Shown piece after piece: positions 25,731-38,600 of a DNA stretch of 64,000 bases (position 1 is the stretch's first letter; each line of letters begins with the position of its first letter). Source of the stretch: Anarhynchus alexandrinus (Eukaryota > Chordata > Aves > Charadriiformes > Charadriidae); contig VUYV01000007.1 in the NCBI GenBank assembly GCA_008711295.1, forward strand, positions 4,222,983 through 4,286,982, read 5' to 3'. The notes under the pieces are model-generated. The model did no database searches. It saw nothing but the letters and a program-made list of their open reading frames with translations, and had not been told where the DNA came from. Both the position numbers and the translations under genes were made by a program.

Positions 25731-25780
25731 GTGGCAGAGCAAGAAGTGGAAGAACTTCAGAAGTCCAGGCTAAACAATGG
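25731..25780 (+). repeat. Possible ancient amniote interspersed-repeat fragment
   Basis: The run 'gtggcagagcaagaagtgga..cttcagaagtccaggct' resembles the 3' part of an old repeat widespread in amniotes ('ggcagagc..ggaatagaaccca..agtcctggct'). It makes the overlapping open frame at 25590-25790, whose end looks superficially protein-like, more likely a repeat remnant than an exon. Recognition is from memory of the motif order, not alignment. Confidence 0.35.
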
Positions 25781-25965
25781 AACTGAATAAATGTGGGAAA
25801 AAAAGATTGTCTTGTATACAGGAATTTCTAACCCTGATGCAACCTTCTCTTAACATGGCAAGCCAGTTGTTATTACAGACACCTTTGGTGATTAAGTTTT
25901 TTCAAGTCAAATTGTGTTTGAGTGGTACAATGATTAAAAAAAAAAAGCTGATGAGCTCTTCTTAA

Positions 25966-25966
25966 N
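25966..25966. other. Single ambiguous base (N)
   Basis: A lone N without the flanking duplication seen at the other two N positions. Either a base of unresolved identity beside an A11 homopolymer (25936-25946) or another contig join. Confidence 0.7.
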
Positions 25967-27307
25967 GATGTTTCTAATACTTGGTGACAGGTTTATATCT
26001 CCAAATCCTTGTACAAACATGAAATAAAGCATTTAACTATGTGCTACTGGAAAATAAGGTTCAGTGTTCAACTGTGGTGCCTCATTCAGTCTTTTCTCTC
26101 TCCAGTTTCATTCACCAAAGAATCTCTAATAAAAGGATATTTCTTAGTCATGGGTGACTTGTTCTGCGGTGGTGAAGGTGTTTTCTGATGCTCTGTCTGT
26201 GTCTTACGCGGCATTATTAATCTGTTTTCCCAGTCATATGTATGAATATATAATAAAGGCCAGGAAAATAGGTCAGCGTCAGTCACTATCTCTATCTCCA
26301 ATGTTGCTAAAACACCTCACTTGTCAGCTCCTTCATTTTATAACTTTCTTGTTGCTGCTTGTTCATTGTTTCTTTATCTCTGGAGGTCAGAGATGAATTT
26401 CAGAAAGCAGGTTTTCAGCTTGCCTGACAAATATGTTATTATTAGTTTCCATATGGTACCAGACAGGCATTTCTTCCATTTCATTAGCATTGTTGTTGAC
26501 TGTTTGCTAAAGAGTTGTACTGGTAAGTCTGCATTTCTGTCCCTTGGGGAATGAATTGGAAACCCCCTAGTAACAGTTAAGGGGAAATAAATACTACACC
26601 TTCCCAATGTTGAAGGGAGAGTAAGAAAACAAGTGTTGCGGATTTACCTGAAATTACCTAGTTAGGAGGGACAGCTGCAAGGAATGAAAGCGAAGACAGA
26701 AATTCTGGCTGGAAAAATTGCTTTAACTCAGAGGATGAATGTGATGTCAGGCGTGATGTTTTCTCCATTTCAGTGAGTCAGATTTTTGTTCTGTTTGTCT
26801 GGGTCTTTCAAACGGCAGCAGAGGAATGATAAACACTGGGACTGGAACCTTCTGAAAACGAAGCCATTTTTTCCTTAGGAAGAGTTTTACTGCGTGTGGG
26901 AAACTTGCTCTGACCAGAATTGCAGACATTCAACAGCACTGTATTATTTAAAGAATTGAGGACATTCATTCTCTCTCACCCTAAACAGGGTTTTGCTGTT
27001 CGTGTGGTCATCCTAAGCAAATCCTTGTGTCTTTATTTGTGTGTTTTTTACTGTATTAGGCCAGCAGCGTTCAATAAACAATGTTAACTTTATGTAGCTG
27101 TTAAATACACTGACCTTTAGTATCGGTTTGCCCAAGCCGTGCACAATGTGAGTACCACTGAAATACCGTGGCTGGTTTAAGCAAGTTGCTGTGCTGCAAT
27201 CAAAATATGACATTTCTATTACTGAACAGATGCTTCATCAGTGAGAGCAACACTCTTTCCCAGAACTAGTTCTCTCTTTCTGTCTTTCGGTGCTTTGGTG
27301 TGGTACC

Positions 27308-27430
27308 GTTTCTCTTTCGGTCTCGGTTTCCTCACCTGAAAAATAGAAATAAAAATTCCGTGTCCTCAGGAATAAACAGGTTAATATTTGCTGAGTGCTT
27401 TGAAGCTGTATGGTCCCATGATACGCTGTA
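27308..27430 (+). repeat. Ancient MIR-like interspersed repeat fragment
   Basis: Order of motifs 'tctcggtttcctcacctgaaaa', 'atagaaataaaaat', 'tcctcaggaataa', 'ttaatatttgctgagtgcttt' and 'tggtccc' follows a MIR/CORE-type amniote repeat ('cctcagtttcc..ctgtaaaatgg..ataat..cctca..gaagcgctt'). Divergence is high, as expected for such old copies. Confidence 0.5.
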
Positions 27431-28261
27431 CGGGGTCAATGTGACTATTGCTAAATCACACTCTAGTCAGAATTACAGTCATTAATAGCTCTGAGTCTGG
27501 GGAAAGAGTCACTGCAAATACTGTAACAGCTACTTTAACTGTTTCCTTTTGAGCAAACAAAACCTCTTGACGTTTCTGCTGACCAAGTTATAATGGCTTA
27601 ACTTATTAAAATGCTGCAGAGTGTGTTGTTCCTTACTGGCCACAGTAGCCTTTTTTCTTTTCATTGAACCAAGCGATTAGTGAAATTCCACCAAAAATGA
27701 TGGCAGTTCTTCAGCTCAGTGGATTTGGAGAATGGCTTTCTTGCTGTTGCTCAAGTTTGTGCCCTGAGAACACGCGAGCTACAGTAATTCAGCAACAGGA
27801 GAAAAGGGGAACCTAGAATCTGTGACGCATGTTCAGTAATTCTACTTCCCATTCCCAGTGACTTGGCTTCGGGTTTTCAGCACATTAATCAGCTTTATGG
27901 AGGGGAATGCCCTGTTTTAACAAAATTTAACTCTGTATTTCCCGGTGGGTTGATGTTACTGTGCCAGGTATCCTCTGAGAGATCAAGAACAGGGAGAGAC
28001 TGATTTCTGGTAGGATACATTCAAACAGCTGTACTAGGGGCTCACAATTTCACCATGACGAATACTGTAGGAAAAGTATTTCTGGTATTCAGTATTCAGG
28101 GCCTCCCTCTGCGATACTCATTGGGCCTCCTTGAGATGAGAAGAGCGAGACTACACGTGCATTGACGTTCTTCAAGGTGGATGGGAAAAATGGGAGAGGG
28201 GACAGCCACAAGATCTGAGTTCTTGGCTATAAAAATTATTTAACATAAACTTTTAATATCT

Positions 28262-28320
28262 TGGATTTGCCATCTGTAAAATGGAGGGAATTTCTCCATG
28301 CTTAAATACCTAACAGTAGT
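28262..28320 (+). repeat. Possible ancient MIR-like fragment
   Basis: Contains CATCTGTAAAATGGAGGGAA, the most conserved piece of MIR-type repeats. Flanks are too diverged to extend with confidence. Confidence 0.4.
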
Positions 28321-31300
28321 GATCGAATAATGGAAAAACAAAAGCAAAACCAGCCCCTGAAAGAAATAGTAGAGGTTGGAGAAGCTATTAAACTTTTTCT
28401 CAGGTATGAACTGGTTAGAAATTATTCAGTCAATCCTTTCTTTTGTTTTTTACAAAACAGAAAGTGTTTCCATAGGGAAAAGGAATGAAAATATTGAAAA
28501 TAAAAATACAGCACTAGAAGAGAGAACTGAAATATTCTAATTTAGGTAAAATCTGTGTGAAAGTGTGGGATTATGTTCTCCTCCATGGACAACTAAGAAA
28601 ACAAGACTGGTTGCCAGTTGAATGTATGTTTGGATAAGTGTATGCTTGCAAGTGAGAAACGTCAGGAGAGAGGAAGTGGGTTAGTCTGTTCATATAATTC
28701 TCATTTTGTAGGTCTCGGCTTTCTGCTTTGTGAACTGTTGTGAGAGATGTGCAAGGTGAAAGGTTTATTAGTCAAAAGATTCAGGAAATAGATTCAGATT
28801 GAGAGAGTAACTCTAACCTTACTCATAGCTGTCTGTTTTTTCACTGACTTGAAAGAAAAAAACCTCAACCACCAAACCCCCTCCTTAGTCTTAGCTAGCA
28901 TGAACTGCAGTAGGTAGCTCCATTTTGTTTTGCTTTTTCTCTCAACTGGAGCTCTGGTGTTGCTCAGGCCTTTAATTAGGAGGACTTCTCTCCCACATGC
29001 ACATTGGGACTATGATGAGCTTGCAGATAAAATTTGCCCCTTTATCTCATTTATTCATTTCAGTAGTTGATCATAACCAGGCCCAAATATATTGTTTCTA
29101 GGATCAGTGCTGCCTTTTTTTTTTTAATCCTTTTCTATCTTATTTTGTCCTGTTGTGATGATTCTGATTCAATAGATGAATAAAACCAGGAGAGTTACTG
29201 GTACTGAGCTGAACGTTTACAGCTAAGGCTCCTGTTGATGCTGGGTTTCTCTCATGCATTGTCTGGGCTCAAGAACTGTAAAAGTTCCTAAGGATGCTAT
29301 TTCATGGTTTGGTTTGCGCTTGACTTAATCCGTACTGGAAACAACAGGTTTATCTCTCCAAAAATTGCCATCCAGTCCCATCGCGCTTATACACCTGATT
29401 GACTTGTGCAGCTGCATAGTTGGATTAAGGATCCACCTGCAGATTTTTTTTATTATTTTATTTATTGTAGGGTTAGTTTTTAGCCCTTAGTTCTCAGTTT
29501 AAACTGCAAAATTTATGTCTCTCAAGTTCTCTTGTGAGTGGGTAGGAGTTGAGGGTACTTCCCTTACGGGAAGCCCTCAGTGTTTTGCAGGATTAGACCA
29601 CAAAGTACTGTGGTGATTTGCACAGTGTACATATTTAGATCAGCCTGAGATATTTTGGGTAGAAGATTATTTGGGGAAAAGTGGGGGAGTTCCTGCTTTT
29701 CTGGTACAGAAAAAATTCAAATAATTTCTCATAACTTCAGGCTGTGAAGGTTTTGTTTTAGCAGTTCACGTGTGCTGGGTGTATCCTGTGAGGAAAGAAA
29801 TGGTGTTTATCTAAGATGCACGGCAATGAATGACAGGACAAAGGTTACGTCTGTGTTGAAAAGGCTGGGCATTGATTTCCTAAAGATGTTTTCTGGAAAC
29901 TATAACTATCAGGGAGTGGAGACCTCCCTCTACACAACAAGGCATGTTTTGATCAAAAGTCACTGAAAAAGATATGTCAATTTCACTCTTAATCTCTTAC
30001 GCCGAGATGATGATACTGTCAGCTTTCTCATTCTTTACTGGAATAAAGTGTAATGTTAAAGTCTGGCTCAGTGATTTTGCATGGACTTCACCCCGTATTT
30101 AAGATAATTGCTGCAATACATTTCTTCCTGAGAATAAATTGATTTCTGAATGGCATAATTATTTCTTCACTGCTTATCAAACTGGTCTCTCTAGGCAGTT
30201 TGTTTAAAGATCAGATCCTTTATGCTCATGGAGGCACTGCGGGAAGGTTTGTTGGTGGGTTGGTAAACAATTAAAAAAGCCAAAATCAGAAAACACTAGG
30301 CTTCATGAAATAGAGCCTAGTAGGTATTTAATTTGACTGTCAGGTTTAATTAAGCTTTGTGTTCCCTCCATTTTTAAGAATAATATGTGGTCTTAAGTGG
30401 TTACTTAAGAGCATTTGACATACCTTTAGCAGTTCTGTCCTCAGCACCTGCATGAGCTAGTCGCTACTCACCCTAGCCAAAAAACGATGCTTTGTTCCTG
30501 CTAAAAAGGCCCGGTATCCCTTTGCGTTGTCTGTGCGTGTTTTGTTCCAGGCTTACTGAGCTGCCTTGGATAGAAACAAAAGCAAGGGAGAAGCAAGAAG
30601 TGGATCTGTTGACAGCTATGACAGAGATCAAATTCCAAGCCAGGCCATGGGATTCCTGAGAAGGGGCTACTTAAACAGGACTTTCCTTTGATTAATTGGA
30701 GATAGGGTGACACCTTGGACGTCAGAACTGTATTTGAGCTTGGGATCAGACCAGAGGGTCAAAGAGATGAGATGCTTAAGGGCTGAAATGTGATGCCTGC
30801 TGCTTCCCTCCCTCCCTCCCTTCTCTGCTTTCTGGCTGTTGTACAGACCTGCAGGTCCTGCTCATGAGGCTTCGTTTTACGTTCAGCACTAGCTCTGCTA
30901 ATCCTGAGTTCAGAAATTTGCAGCAGAATTGGTTGCTTTTCTGCACTATCCAATGTTTTCTAGCATTGCCACCCTAGAAATCTAACTAATTTACTTTTGC
31001 CTTGCAGTCCCCTTGGTTCAGGCTTTGAAACTTCCACCTATTGCCCAACTAGCCTTTGAAGACTTGCTTATTTTGCCCCAAGCAAGTTTCTCATCAAGGA
31101 CAATGTTTTTGGAGTGGTTAATCACTTTTGCTTATCTTCCTTCTCTTCTACATGTGTTTTTTTGTTTTTTTTTCAAGTGCAGATTGCCAATATTAAAAAA
31201 AGAAAGGAAGGAATGTCTATGGAAATCAAAACTTAGTGCCTTCAGTGCCTTGTTAGGGGATGCTGTGGAGAAATGCAAGGAAATAGCCTACAGTGTAAAT

Positions 31301-34300
31301 GTAAATTTTTTCTTGGTATCTCCACTTGAAGAACATTTGGTCTCTTCTCCTTCCCTTCAGTCTTTCCTTGGACTGTGGACAGGTTTACTTTAGCCAGACC
31401 GCTGACCCAAGATGAAAGACTTGGGATGGAATTCAGCTTACTTGGCTTCAGCAGTACAAAGCTTGTTGTAAAGGCGTCTAATTAAACCAGTCTGCTAAAA
31501 TCCTTTTGTTGTCAGCTGAATTCAGTGGCTGCTGAGAGTAATTCATGCTCTGCAGGTTTAATCATTTAGTGTCTGAAGGGCAGTCATGTAGTCGGGACTT
31601 AAATCAGGCGTTTATGGAGTATGGATACGCTCAGGCAGGGCAGGTTACAGTGAGGCTTCCTTTCTGTAGCCATTGTGTAGGGTCTTGGTGATAGTCCTGA
31701 GTGTGTGTCACCTACAGATTTAAATGCTACAGGGCTTTTTTAATTGGACCTCTATGTTGAGTTCTCTTTGTCCCCAGTGCACGCGCATCAGGCGTGTGGT
31801 TACAGGTCTGAAATCCCTCGACTGTCTGTAAATGCTCGGGGGTAGCAGGCAGCCCCTGCAGCTGGTGCGCTCAGTGGTTGCTGGTGTGCCACACTGAACT
31901 CCAAGCATCTTAGGGAGACCAACTGACGGAACGAAGGTTTTCAAAATACACAGGACCATTCTTTGTAAGGCAAGTATACTTTAAAAGTATTTAAAGAGGC
32001 AGTTTGAAACTGCATGAAAACCTCCAGAGATGAGGAAATTACTAATTAACAAAGCTTTTAAATTGTATCCCATTTTGAGTCTGGCCTACTTTGATAGTGA
32101 CCAGAAGCTTTCAGTGTGTAAAGACTTTTCAGTGGTTACCTACACTGTTGTTTGGGAATGTTTTTCCAATTTTTGGTATGTTGATTACAGAGACGCCCCA
32201 AAAGTATTGCTCTTCACTGAGCACCTCAGCAGGCTGGTAGGTAGCCCAGTGAATTTTCTCCTGGGCAGATCTAAGAAATATTAACAGGGACACTGTTAGA
32301 TGATGATAGTCCCTTGGCAGGTGTTTCTCCCCATAAGCTGCTGGTTGGACTCCTTTTTGAGTGTTGTTTTTCTGAGTTCAAGTTAATAATAAGTAAAACA
32401 TCATATAGAATTTTTCTGAAGCAAACACTTGAAGGCTAACAGTTGGGGGAGCATAAATTATTACATGTTGCTGTTTTGGAGCAGTGTCTTGGGAGTCTCG
32501 GCTATGTTTTTGTTAACAGAAGAATTATAAATCCAATTCTACACAAAACTTAGTCAAAAGGCTGGGACGTGGTTTAGGATAGTGAATAGTGCTGCTCCCT
32601 TAAGTTAGTACCATTAAACGATGGGGTGTTTTCAGTAAATTCAAGTGACCTTGCTTCTAAAGCATACTTCTTAATTGAGGGGATCCTGCATTGAAAACTG
32701 TCAAAGACAAAACACCTCTTTGGAAAAAAGAGGCAAGCAGTGTTTGTGTTACTGCCAGAAGGGTTCTCTGTGGTAGTGTAGTCTTTACAAAAGAAATAAT
32801 TACACAAAAACACATGCTAAGAAAAACATGGTTGAGGAATTTGATTCATTACCTGAGCATAATGACCGAAGTTTGAACCCAACATGCAACCAAGAGGCCA
32901 TTTAAGAGAGTTATGTATTTTAAATGGGGAGACATAAAAGGCAGCAGAAGCGTAACTTTCCTTGTAGTTTACCTATGGCCAAAGGCCTTTTCACCTTTCT
33001 GCATGCCATAAATGAGGTGTCATGGAGGTTGCACAGGGTTCTCCCAGTTGCTACCAATCTTTAAAAACTCATTCCAACCCCCCAAACTTTTATCAGCTGG
33101 TTTACAGCCTTGGTTAAGGCAGGGTTTGAATCTGACCAGCGAAAGGATGAGATCCTGTCTCTTATGTGAGATGACTCTGTCTTGGATGTATGGCAGATAA
33201 CCAAGGACCTTAGCAGGCAGCTGTATTTGTGTGTCTTGACCATGGGAAGAGATTATCAACTCTGTAAGCTTGTTTGTTCTGTTTTGAACCTTACAGTTTT
33301 CACTGATGATGCTGAACAATATAAAGTTGTCTGGTTCTGGACTTTGTTGGTTTTCTTTTTTTCCTTTCTTTTCCTTCATGGCTTTTGAGACTGGCCTTAG
33401 AAATAAGCTTTGAGTGACTGCTCTTTCCGTGGCTGGATCATTATTTGTAAAAATGAGCAGTACTGCAGAGTTACCATGGAAGCCATGCAAATGGGATTTC
33501 TGGAGCACAAGTTGCAATGACAGGGAGACAGGACTTTTTAAAAATAAAAGCTTGGTTTTGGCTGCTCTTCCTTGTTTGTAAATGACACGTGGTTTTGTTC
33601 ACAAAAATGATCTACATATATAATGCATTTATGTATGTTCTGTACATTGAGCAATCTATTTTACAGGCATTCAAAAATCTAATTTACTCATTAAATGTTT
33701 TTTTGGACTGTTGGGAAGATCTCAAAACTGGAGTTCTTTCATAATCCCTCAGCCTCCCACAAAATTATTTTGCTAAAACTGTGGCTTTCTCTAATGTATG
33801 GTTTTCAGGTTTGGCAGCACAGTAGTGCTTTTGTTGTTCAACTCATACAATAGATTAATGTGAGGCAGACCTGCATGCCAGAAATAACTAAGTTAGTTGT
33901 CTCTGGAGCCTTTGAGATTTTCATACGCTTCTGAGATAGGGTCACTTGTCTTCAGTGCAGTATTATAAATGGGACTGTTTCACCAGTTTCTGTTTGTATT
34001 CCCTATATCACGGTGTGTCTGTGAGCCCCAGGCTTGGGGTTGGTGGCTGTACAGATGCAGAGCGCAGGGACAGGTAAGCGATACCTTGGTCAGTTCAGGC
34101 CAAGGGTGACAGCGAGGTTTGTTTTTTTTTTTTGTTTCCCTAATCCCTTGTAATGGATCAGTCTGATACAGTGGCTTGTAATATTTTCATTGTTATTTTA
34201 GTCTTGCTTCTCCTTCTTGTTAGGCTTTTTGACACCACTGAATGCAGTTTTTCTTCAGCTGCTCACACTCATTTACAGGGTCCAGTCTGAATGCTCATCG

Positions 34301-35208
34301 TTTGTTTCAGGTGTTATATTTATGGTAAGGCATGAAAAAACCTTGAAGACGGTAGTGCTGCTGGAAGAATAAGCTTGCCCTTTTTTCCCCTTCATCTTGG
34401 AACAGCAATAGACCTTGGGTGGGCGTCTTCCCATTTTTAGGTGAGGTGTTGTGGTAATTACACAATTTAGGTGTATCCTAGATGAAAATAATGTCTTACC
34501 TAATATAGAACAGTTCAGGAAACAATATGATGCTGACGTTGCATTTTTTTCCACTTGTGTTCTGAGGTTGGTTGTTTCCTTCTAGAAGAATACGTGTCCT
34601 TGGATAAGGTTGTTTGTGCCACATAAATAACCAAGCCTTTCAACTTCTTGGGTAATTCTCTGATCAGAACAGAAGATAGTCCAGACTATTCCTATTTCAT
34701 TGGAAAAGCCACACCAACTCACATCACTGGGGTACAGTTATAGCTAGTAAACCAGCCTGTGAAATGAAAACAGAGTATTTTTTTTTTGTATGAGGAGTAA
34801 ACACAAGACTGCTAAATCCTTTTCAGGCATACCGTATTTCTGTATTGTATTGATTAATAACCAGGTTTTACCTGACATCTCAGAATGTGATTCATAGATA
34901 TTGACCTGCACGGGAACTTGGCAGGCAGTTGAAAAACAAACGAACAACATTGCCTGGGCCCCCTCCCCTACCAGATTTGCCCCTCTACCATCCAAATCCT
35001 GACTACTTCTTGGGGCTGGCGCTCACTGAATAGTGTGGTCTCCTCTTAAATTGGCCTTTTGTACAAGCAATGCTCACACAGAGTGGAATTGAGTCCCAAA
35101 AAGCTCCAGCCTTGGTGATTGCCTTTTACTCCAGCTCATACTCCTCAGGCGCTGAAGGGTCTATAACAGACACACATGTTCATTATTTCCTGTTTGATTT
35201 AATTTTAG

Positions 35209-35256
35209 ATGAACCAGAAATGGGGTATGATTTCAATGAAGAACAATGCCAGAGGG
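35209..35256 (+). other. Microexon-like segment with splice-site matches
   Basis: A good pyrimidine-rich acceptor (ATTTCCTGTTTGATTTAATTTTAG) ends at 35208 and a fair donor AGAGG|GTGAAG follows at 35256/35257. The 48 bases between are open in more than one frame. No homologous peptide is recognised, and splice-like pairs of this quality occur by chance in long introns. Confidence 0.12.
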
Positions 35257-35569
35257 GTGAAGAGTTGTTGAGATGCATAATGAAAAACAATGTCGTATCA
35301 AGTCCTCGGTACATAATAAGAATTAGTCATGGTTCCTCAAAAATAGGCAGTGACTCTGTTCACCTTTCTAATTAATCAATTTTAGGTTAATCAGTTATTA
35401 ATTCTGCTTGAACATGAAACCTTTGAGTGGGCGTTTACTTTTGGTCACTTGCAGTTGATCTCTTAGGACATAAGTAATGTTCACATGTCTCATAATAACT
35501 TTGTGCGTTTAGCTGAGTGATACACCAGGAATTTTTGATTTGCAGCTGACCCTGTACGTAGTCTTCAGT

Positions 35570-35665
35570 CTTTTCTCTTTCCACCTTAGTTTCTTTCCCT
35601 GTAAAACAGTATTAATCTTTAACTCTTTGCACAATAACAGATTATAAAAGTATTAATCATCTAAT
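35570..35665 (+). repeat. Possible ancient MIR-like fragment
   Basis: 'ttagtttctttccctgtaaaac' followed by 'agtattaatc' and 'attataaaagtattaatc' parallels the 'cctcagtttccctgtctgtaaaac..aataat' region of MIR-type repeats. Recognition is approximate. Confidence 0.3.
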
Positions 35666-38600
35666 GTTCTTGCAGTGGGATTGTCTTCAGTGCAGTCGTC
35701 ACTTAAATGAGTACACTCATGTCATAGTACTGGGATGGAGAAAGGAATGACTGCGGTGTGAGACATCGGGAGCCGTGCAAGGGAGCTGGCCAAGCAGAGA
35801 GGCTGGCTCAGCAGGAAGTGGTTGATGAGTTACTAGCGCTACGGGGTGAAGATGAAACTTGAGTTACAGCTTGAGCTTGTGAATATGGTAAAGAAAAGTC
35901 TTTACAGGTGGAACTGTAGAATTACTTATTTTTACTCCGTAGAACTTGGCTTGTTCCTTTTTTCAAAAACGGAGTCCTAACCTGAAATGTAATAATGCAG
36001 TCAGCTGTTCCTAAGTTAATTTCAAGGAGGAAAAAGCAATTTAAAAAAAAAAGCAACAGCAATTAATGATAATTTGTCTTAAAAATAGCTTCTCTTGGTC
36101 AATATTGACATACTCATTTGAAACCTGCCACTCCAAACAAGAAGCGCCCCATGCTGGGAGTAGAAATATAAGAGCAAAATGGTCACTTTCCATGTTCTGT
36201 CTAAACTCTTTCACTTGGTGTGGCCTGTTCCTTTCACTGTGCAGTACACAATTTCCAGGTTGTGCCAGGGTTATTGTAGTTCTGGCCTTGAAGATGGTTT
36301 TACTGCGGAAGGAGGAATAAGGACCTTGCAACTGGAATACGATAAAAGTCCGTTCAAACCTGAAAGCTTACTTTATTTGGACCTTGATTTTTATTGCCTA
36401 CTTCTTTTTTTTTAATATATTAATATAGTTTAAGGGATTTCATAGTGGAACTGATCTTTGTGGTGTTTCTTCCTCTCCAGAGGAGTCATGAGTTGCTGGA
36501 GGCTGGAAAAGTATTACAGGGGAAATCACTGTGTTTCCCTGTTCTTAGATTCTTCACTAGAGGTACCTTGGTGGACAGTGCTGGAAGAAGACAAGATGGA
36601 TGTTTGAGCTCATCAGTGGGGCTGGGAAAGATGACATCTAAAAAAGAGCGTTTAGTTTGGTCAGGGTATTCTTGTGGACTGAGGGAGATTGGGTTTTGAG
36701 TCTCTGCTCTGAGGACGTTTCTACGTAGATAAGTTATTGCAAGGTAAGCAGCTGTGAGAAAGTACAGTTAATTAGCTCCTCCTGCATGATCTCATTTGTG
36801 CGCTAAGAAGAACTTTATAAAAGGCAGGAAATTGGACAGAACAAAGCTTGAAGCTGAATCTCCATGTTTTTACCTGAAAACCCTGTCTTTATGGCTGTGC
36901 AGGGCTTGCTTCTGTTCATCAGGGGCTGAGAGAGGGAAACCTAGACTGGATGTTTATTTACTTTTCTTTTTATCTTATTTTGTTTATATTTATTGGGAAC
37001 ACAAAAAAGTTGCCACAGAATAGTTTGAAAATGAAAAGTGGGAGTGTTTGCAGTGAAAACAATATTGCTTATACCTCTGAATTAAAATTTCTTGGGTGAA
37101 TCAAAATTCTCCTGCAGGATAAGAACAAGAAACAAACAAAAAAAATCCTGAGATAAGTTCTGTGGTTCTACAAGAACGAGAAAGGAGAATTACAGGGAGG
37201 TACTGGCTCATAAGTCAAAATTCAGTTTTAACTTGGAGATTCTTCTGCTAGTGAAAAGTTGCCAAACTTTTGATCCAGATGGAGTCCTGACAGTAATTAC
37301 TTGTACGTATGGTACAATCATTGCTACTACTCTCACAGCTATTCTTGAAGAGAGTTGGGTGGTTTTGTGTTAGATATCTATTACTGCTCCCTCTGCTTTC
37401 TAGGCATACCATAGCACTGTTTTGTGGGAGTATTGATCTCTACTGGCATTGATACTGCCTGTCTGGCTTCTAGTGCATCTCAGGATCCGGCAAAGTTGGT
37501 TGTTATTTTTGACAACTGAATTGCAGCTTTTGGATTTTTTTTTCTTTTTATTTATGCTTTTTCCCTGTAACTACCCAGAAGACGTTAAAGCATCAAGGGT
37601 GTAAGTGAATTAACCGATTTCACAGGAAAATTACCAATGTTCTTGCATCTGTGCACCTCAGGTCACATCTGATGCAGATTTTGTTCTCTCTAGGAATGCC
37701 TCTTCTGCATACAGACACCTTCTGGTGATAGGTGACCGTGCTATGACCAGGCAACCAAGTCCTGGACTGGTGCTGTGTGCGTTGTGTGTCCCTTTGTGAA
37801 TCTGTCCCCAAGTATTTGTGACATCTAAAAATTCAAACGAAAAGTCAGATAGCTGTGGTTCCATAGCAACTATCAATGTTCTTGTTGGAGGACTTAGATC
37901 AGAGGCCAAAGAACAAACTAGCGATGGAGGTACAAATATCACTGCTTCTTGGATGCAAGACTCAGTCCAGATGTGACCGAAGGACGTGAGCGGTATTGCT
38001 ATGCATGTAGGGCTGCTCTGTGGTGAAATAGGGTGGTGACCTCATCGTGACGCCTTTCACCTGCTCATATCTGTTGTTCAAGTTCACCTTTGAAACCAAG
38101 TCACTAGTCTAAATTCTGTTGTGACAACTGGAGTGCAAACAGGCTTTGTTAATCTGTGTTCAGTAGAGATGCCGGACGGCTCTTTGATGTCTATAGTGAT
38201 TGTTTAACAGCTTCTCTCTTACTTTTCCAAAGTGTGGCACAAGTCAAACGCAGCAAAGTTCATAGTTAGTTCAGCAGCTGAGGAGGCCAGAGGAAGAGCC
38301 TACATGACAAATGTTTTAGATGCCATCCCTGTCCAGTGTTACCAGTGGAGCTTGTCCCATGGAGAGACTACCAACATTTTGCCTTGGACTGTATGGTTGA
38401 ACAGTTGGGCCAAGGGCTGCTAATACTCTGGGACTATGTCTAAAAGGTGGGGATGCAGCAGTATAAGCCAATGAAAGTGAATGAAAAGCAGTAGTTAGTA
38501 AAAGAAAGAGTCCAGAAACTGAGCTGAGATCAGAGCGCTCTCTTTTCGTCCCCCTGCCCTGCCCTCACTGAAGAAACATAAAAGAAGGGTTTTCTACAAC

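Larger units (their letters stand above)
15097..25965. other. Non-genic DNA, intron-like
   Basis: About 11 kb without a supported exon. Homopolymer T runs at 17969-17992, 18501-18514 and 19661-19677, a 44-bp tandem duplication at 21028-21115, and a short palindrome at 22571-22587. Open frames here, including a 163-codon one at 22879-23370, have no recognisable domain, contain mixed low-information sequence and lack splice context. Confidence 0.5.

Noticed and set aside
25590..25790. Open frame ending in a protein-like tail (VEELQKSRLNNGTE)
   Set aside because: The underlying DNA resembles an old interspersed-repeat tail, so the protein-like look is probably fortuitous.
31008..31393. Open frame behind a good acceptor (TTTTGCCTTGCAG at 31007)
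   Set aside because: No usable donor before the stop, a phenylalanine run translated from a T tract, and no poly-A signal to make it a last exon.
33020..33517. 165-codon minus-strand open frame
   Set aside because: No domain, contains Lys-rich sequence from an A/T tract, no splice signals; typical of translated intron DNA.
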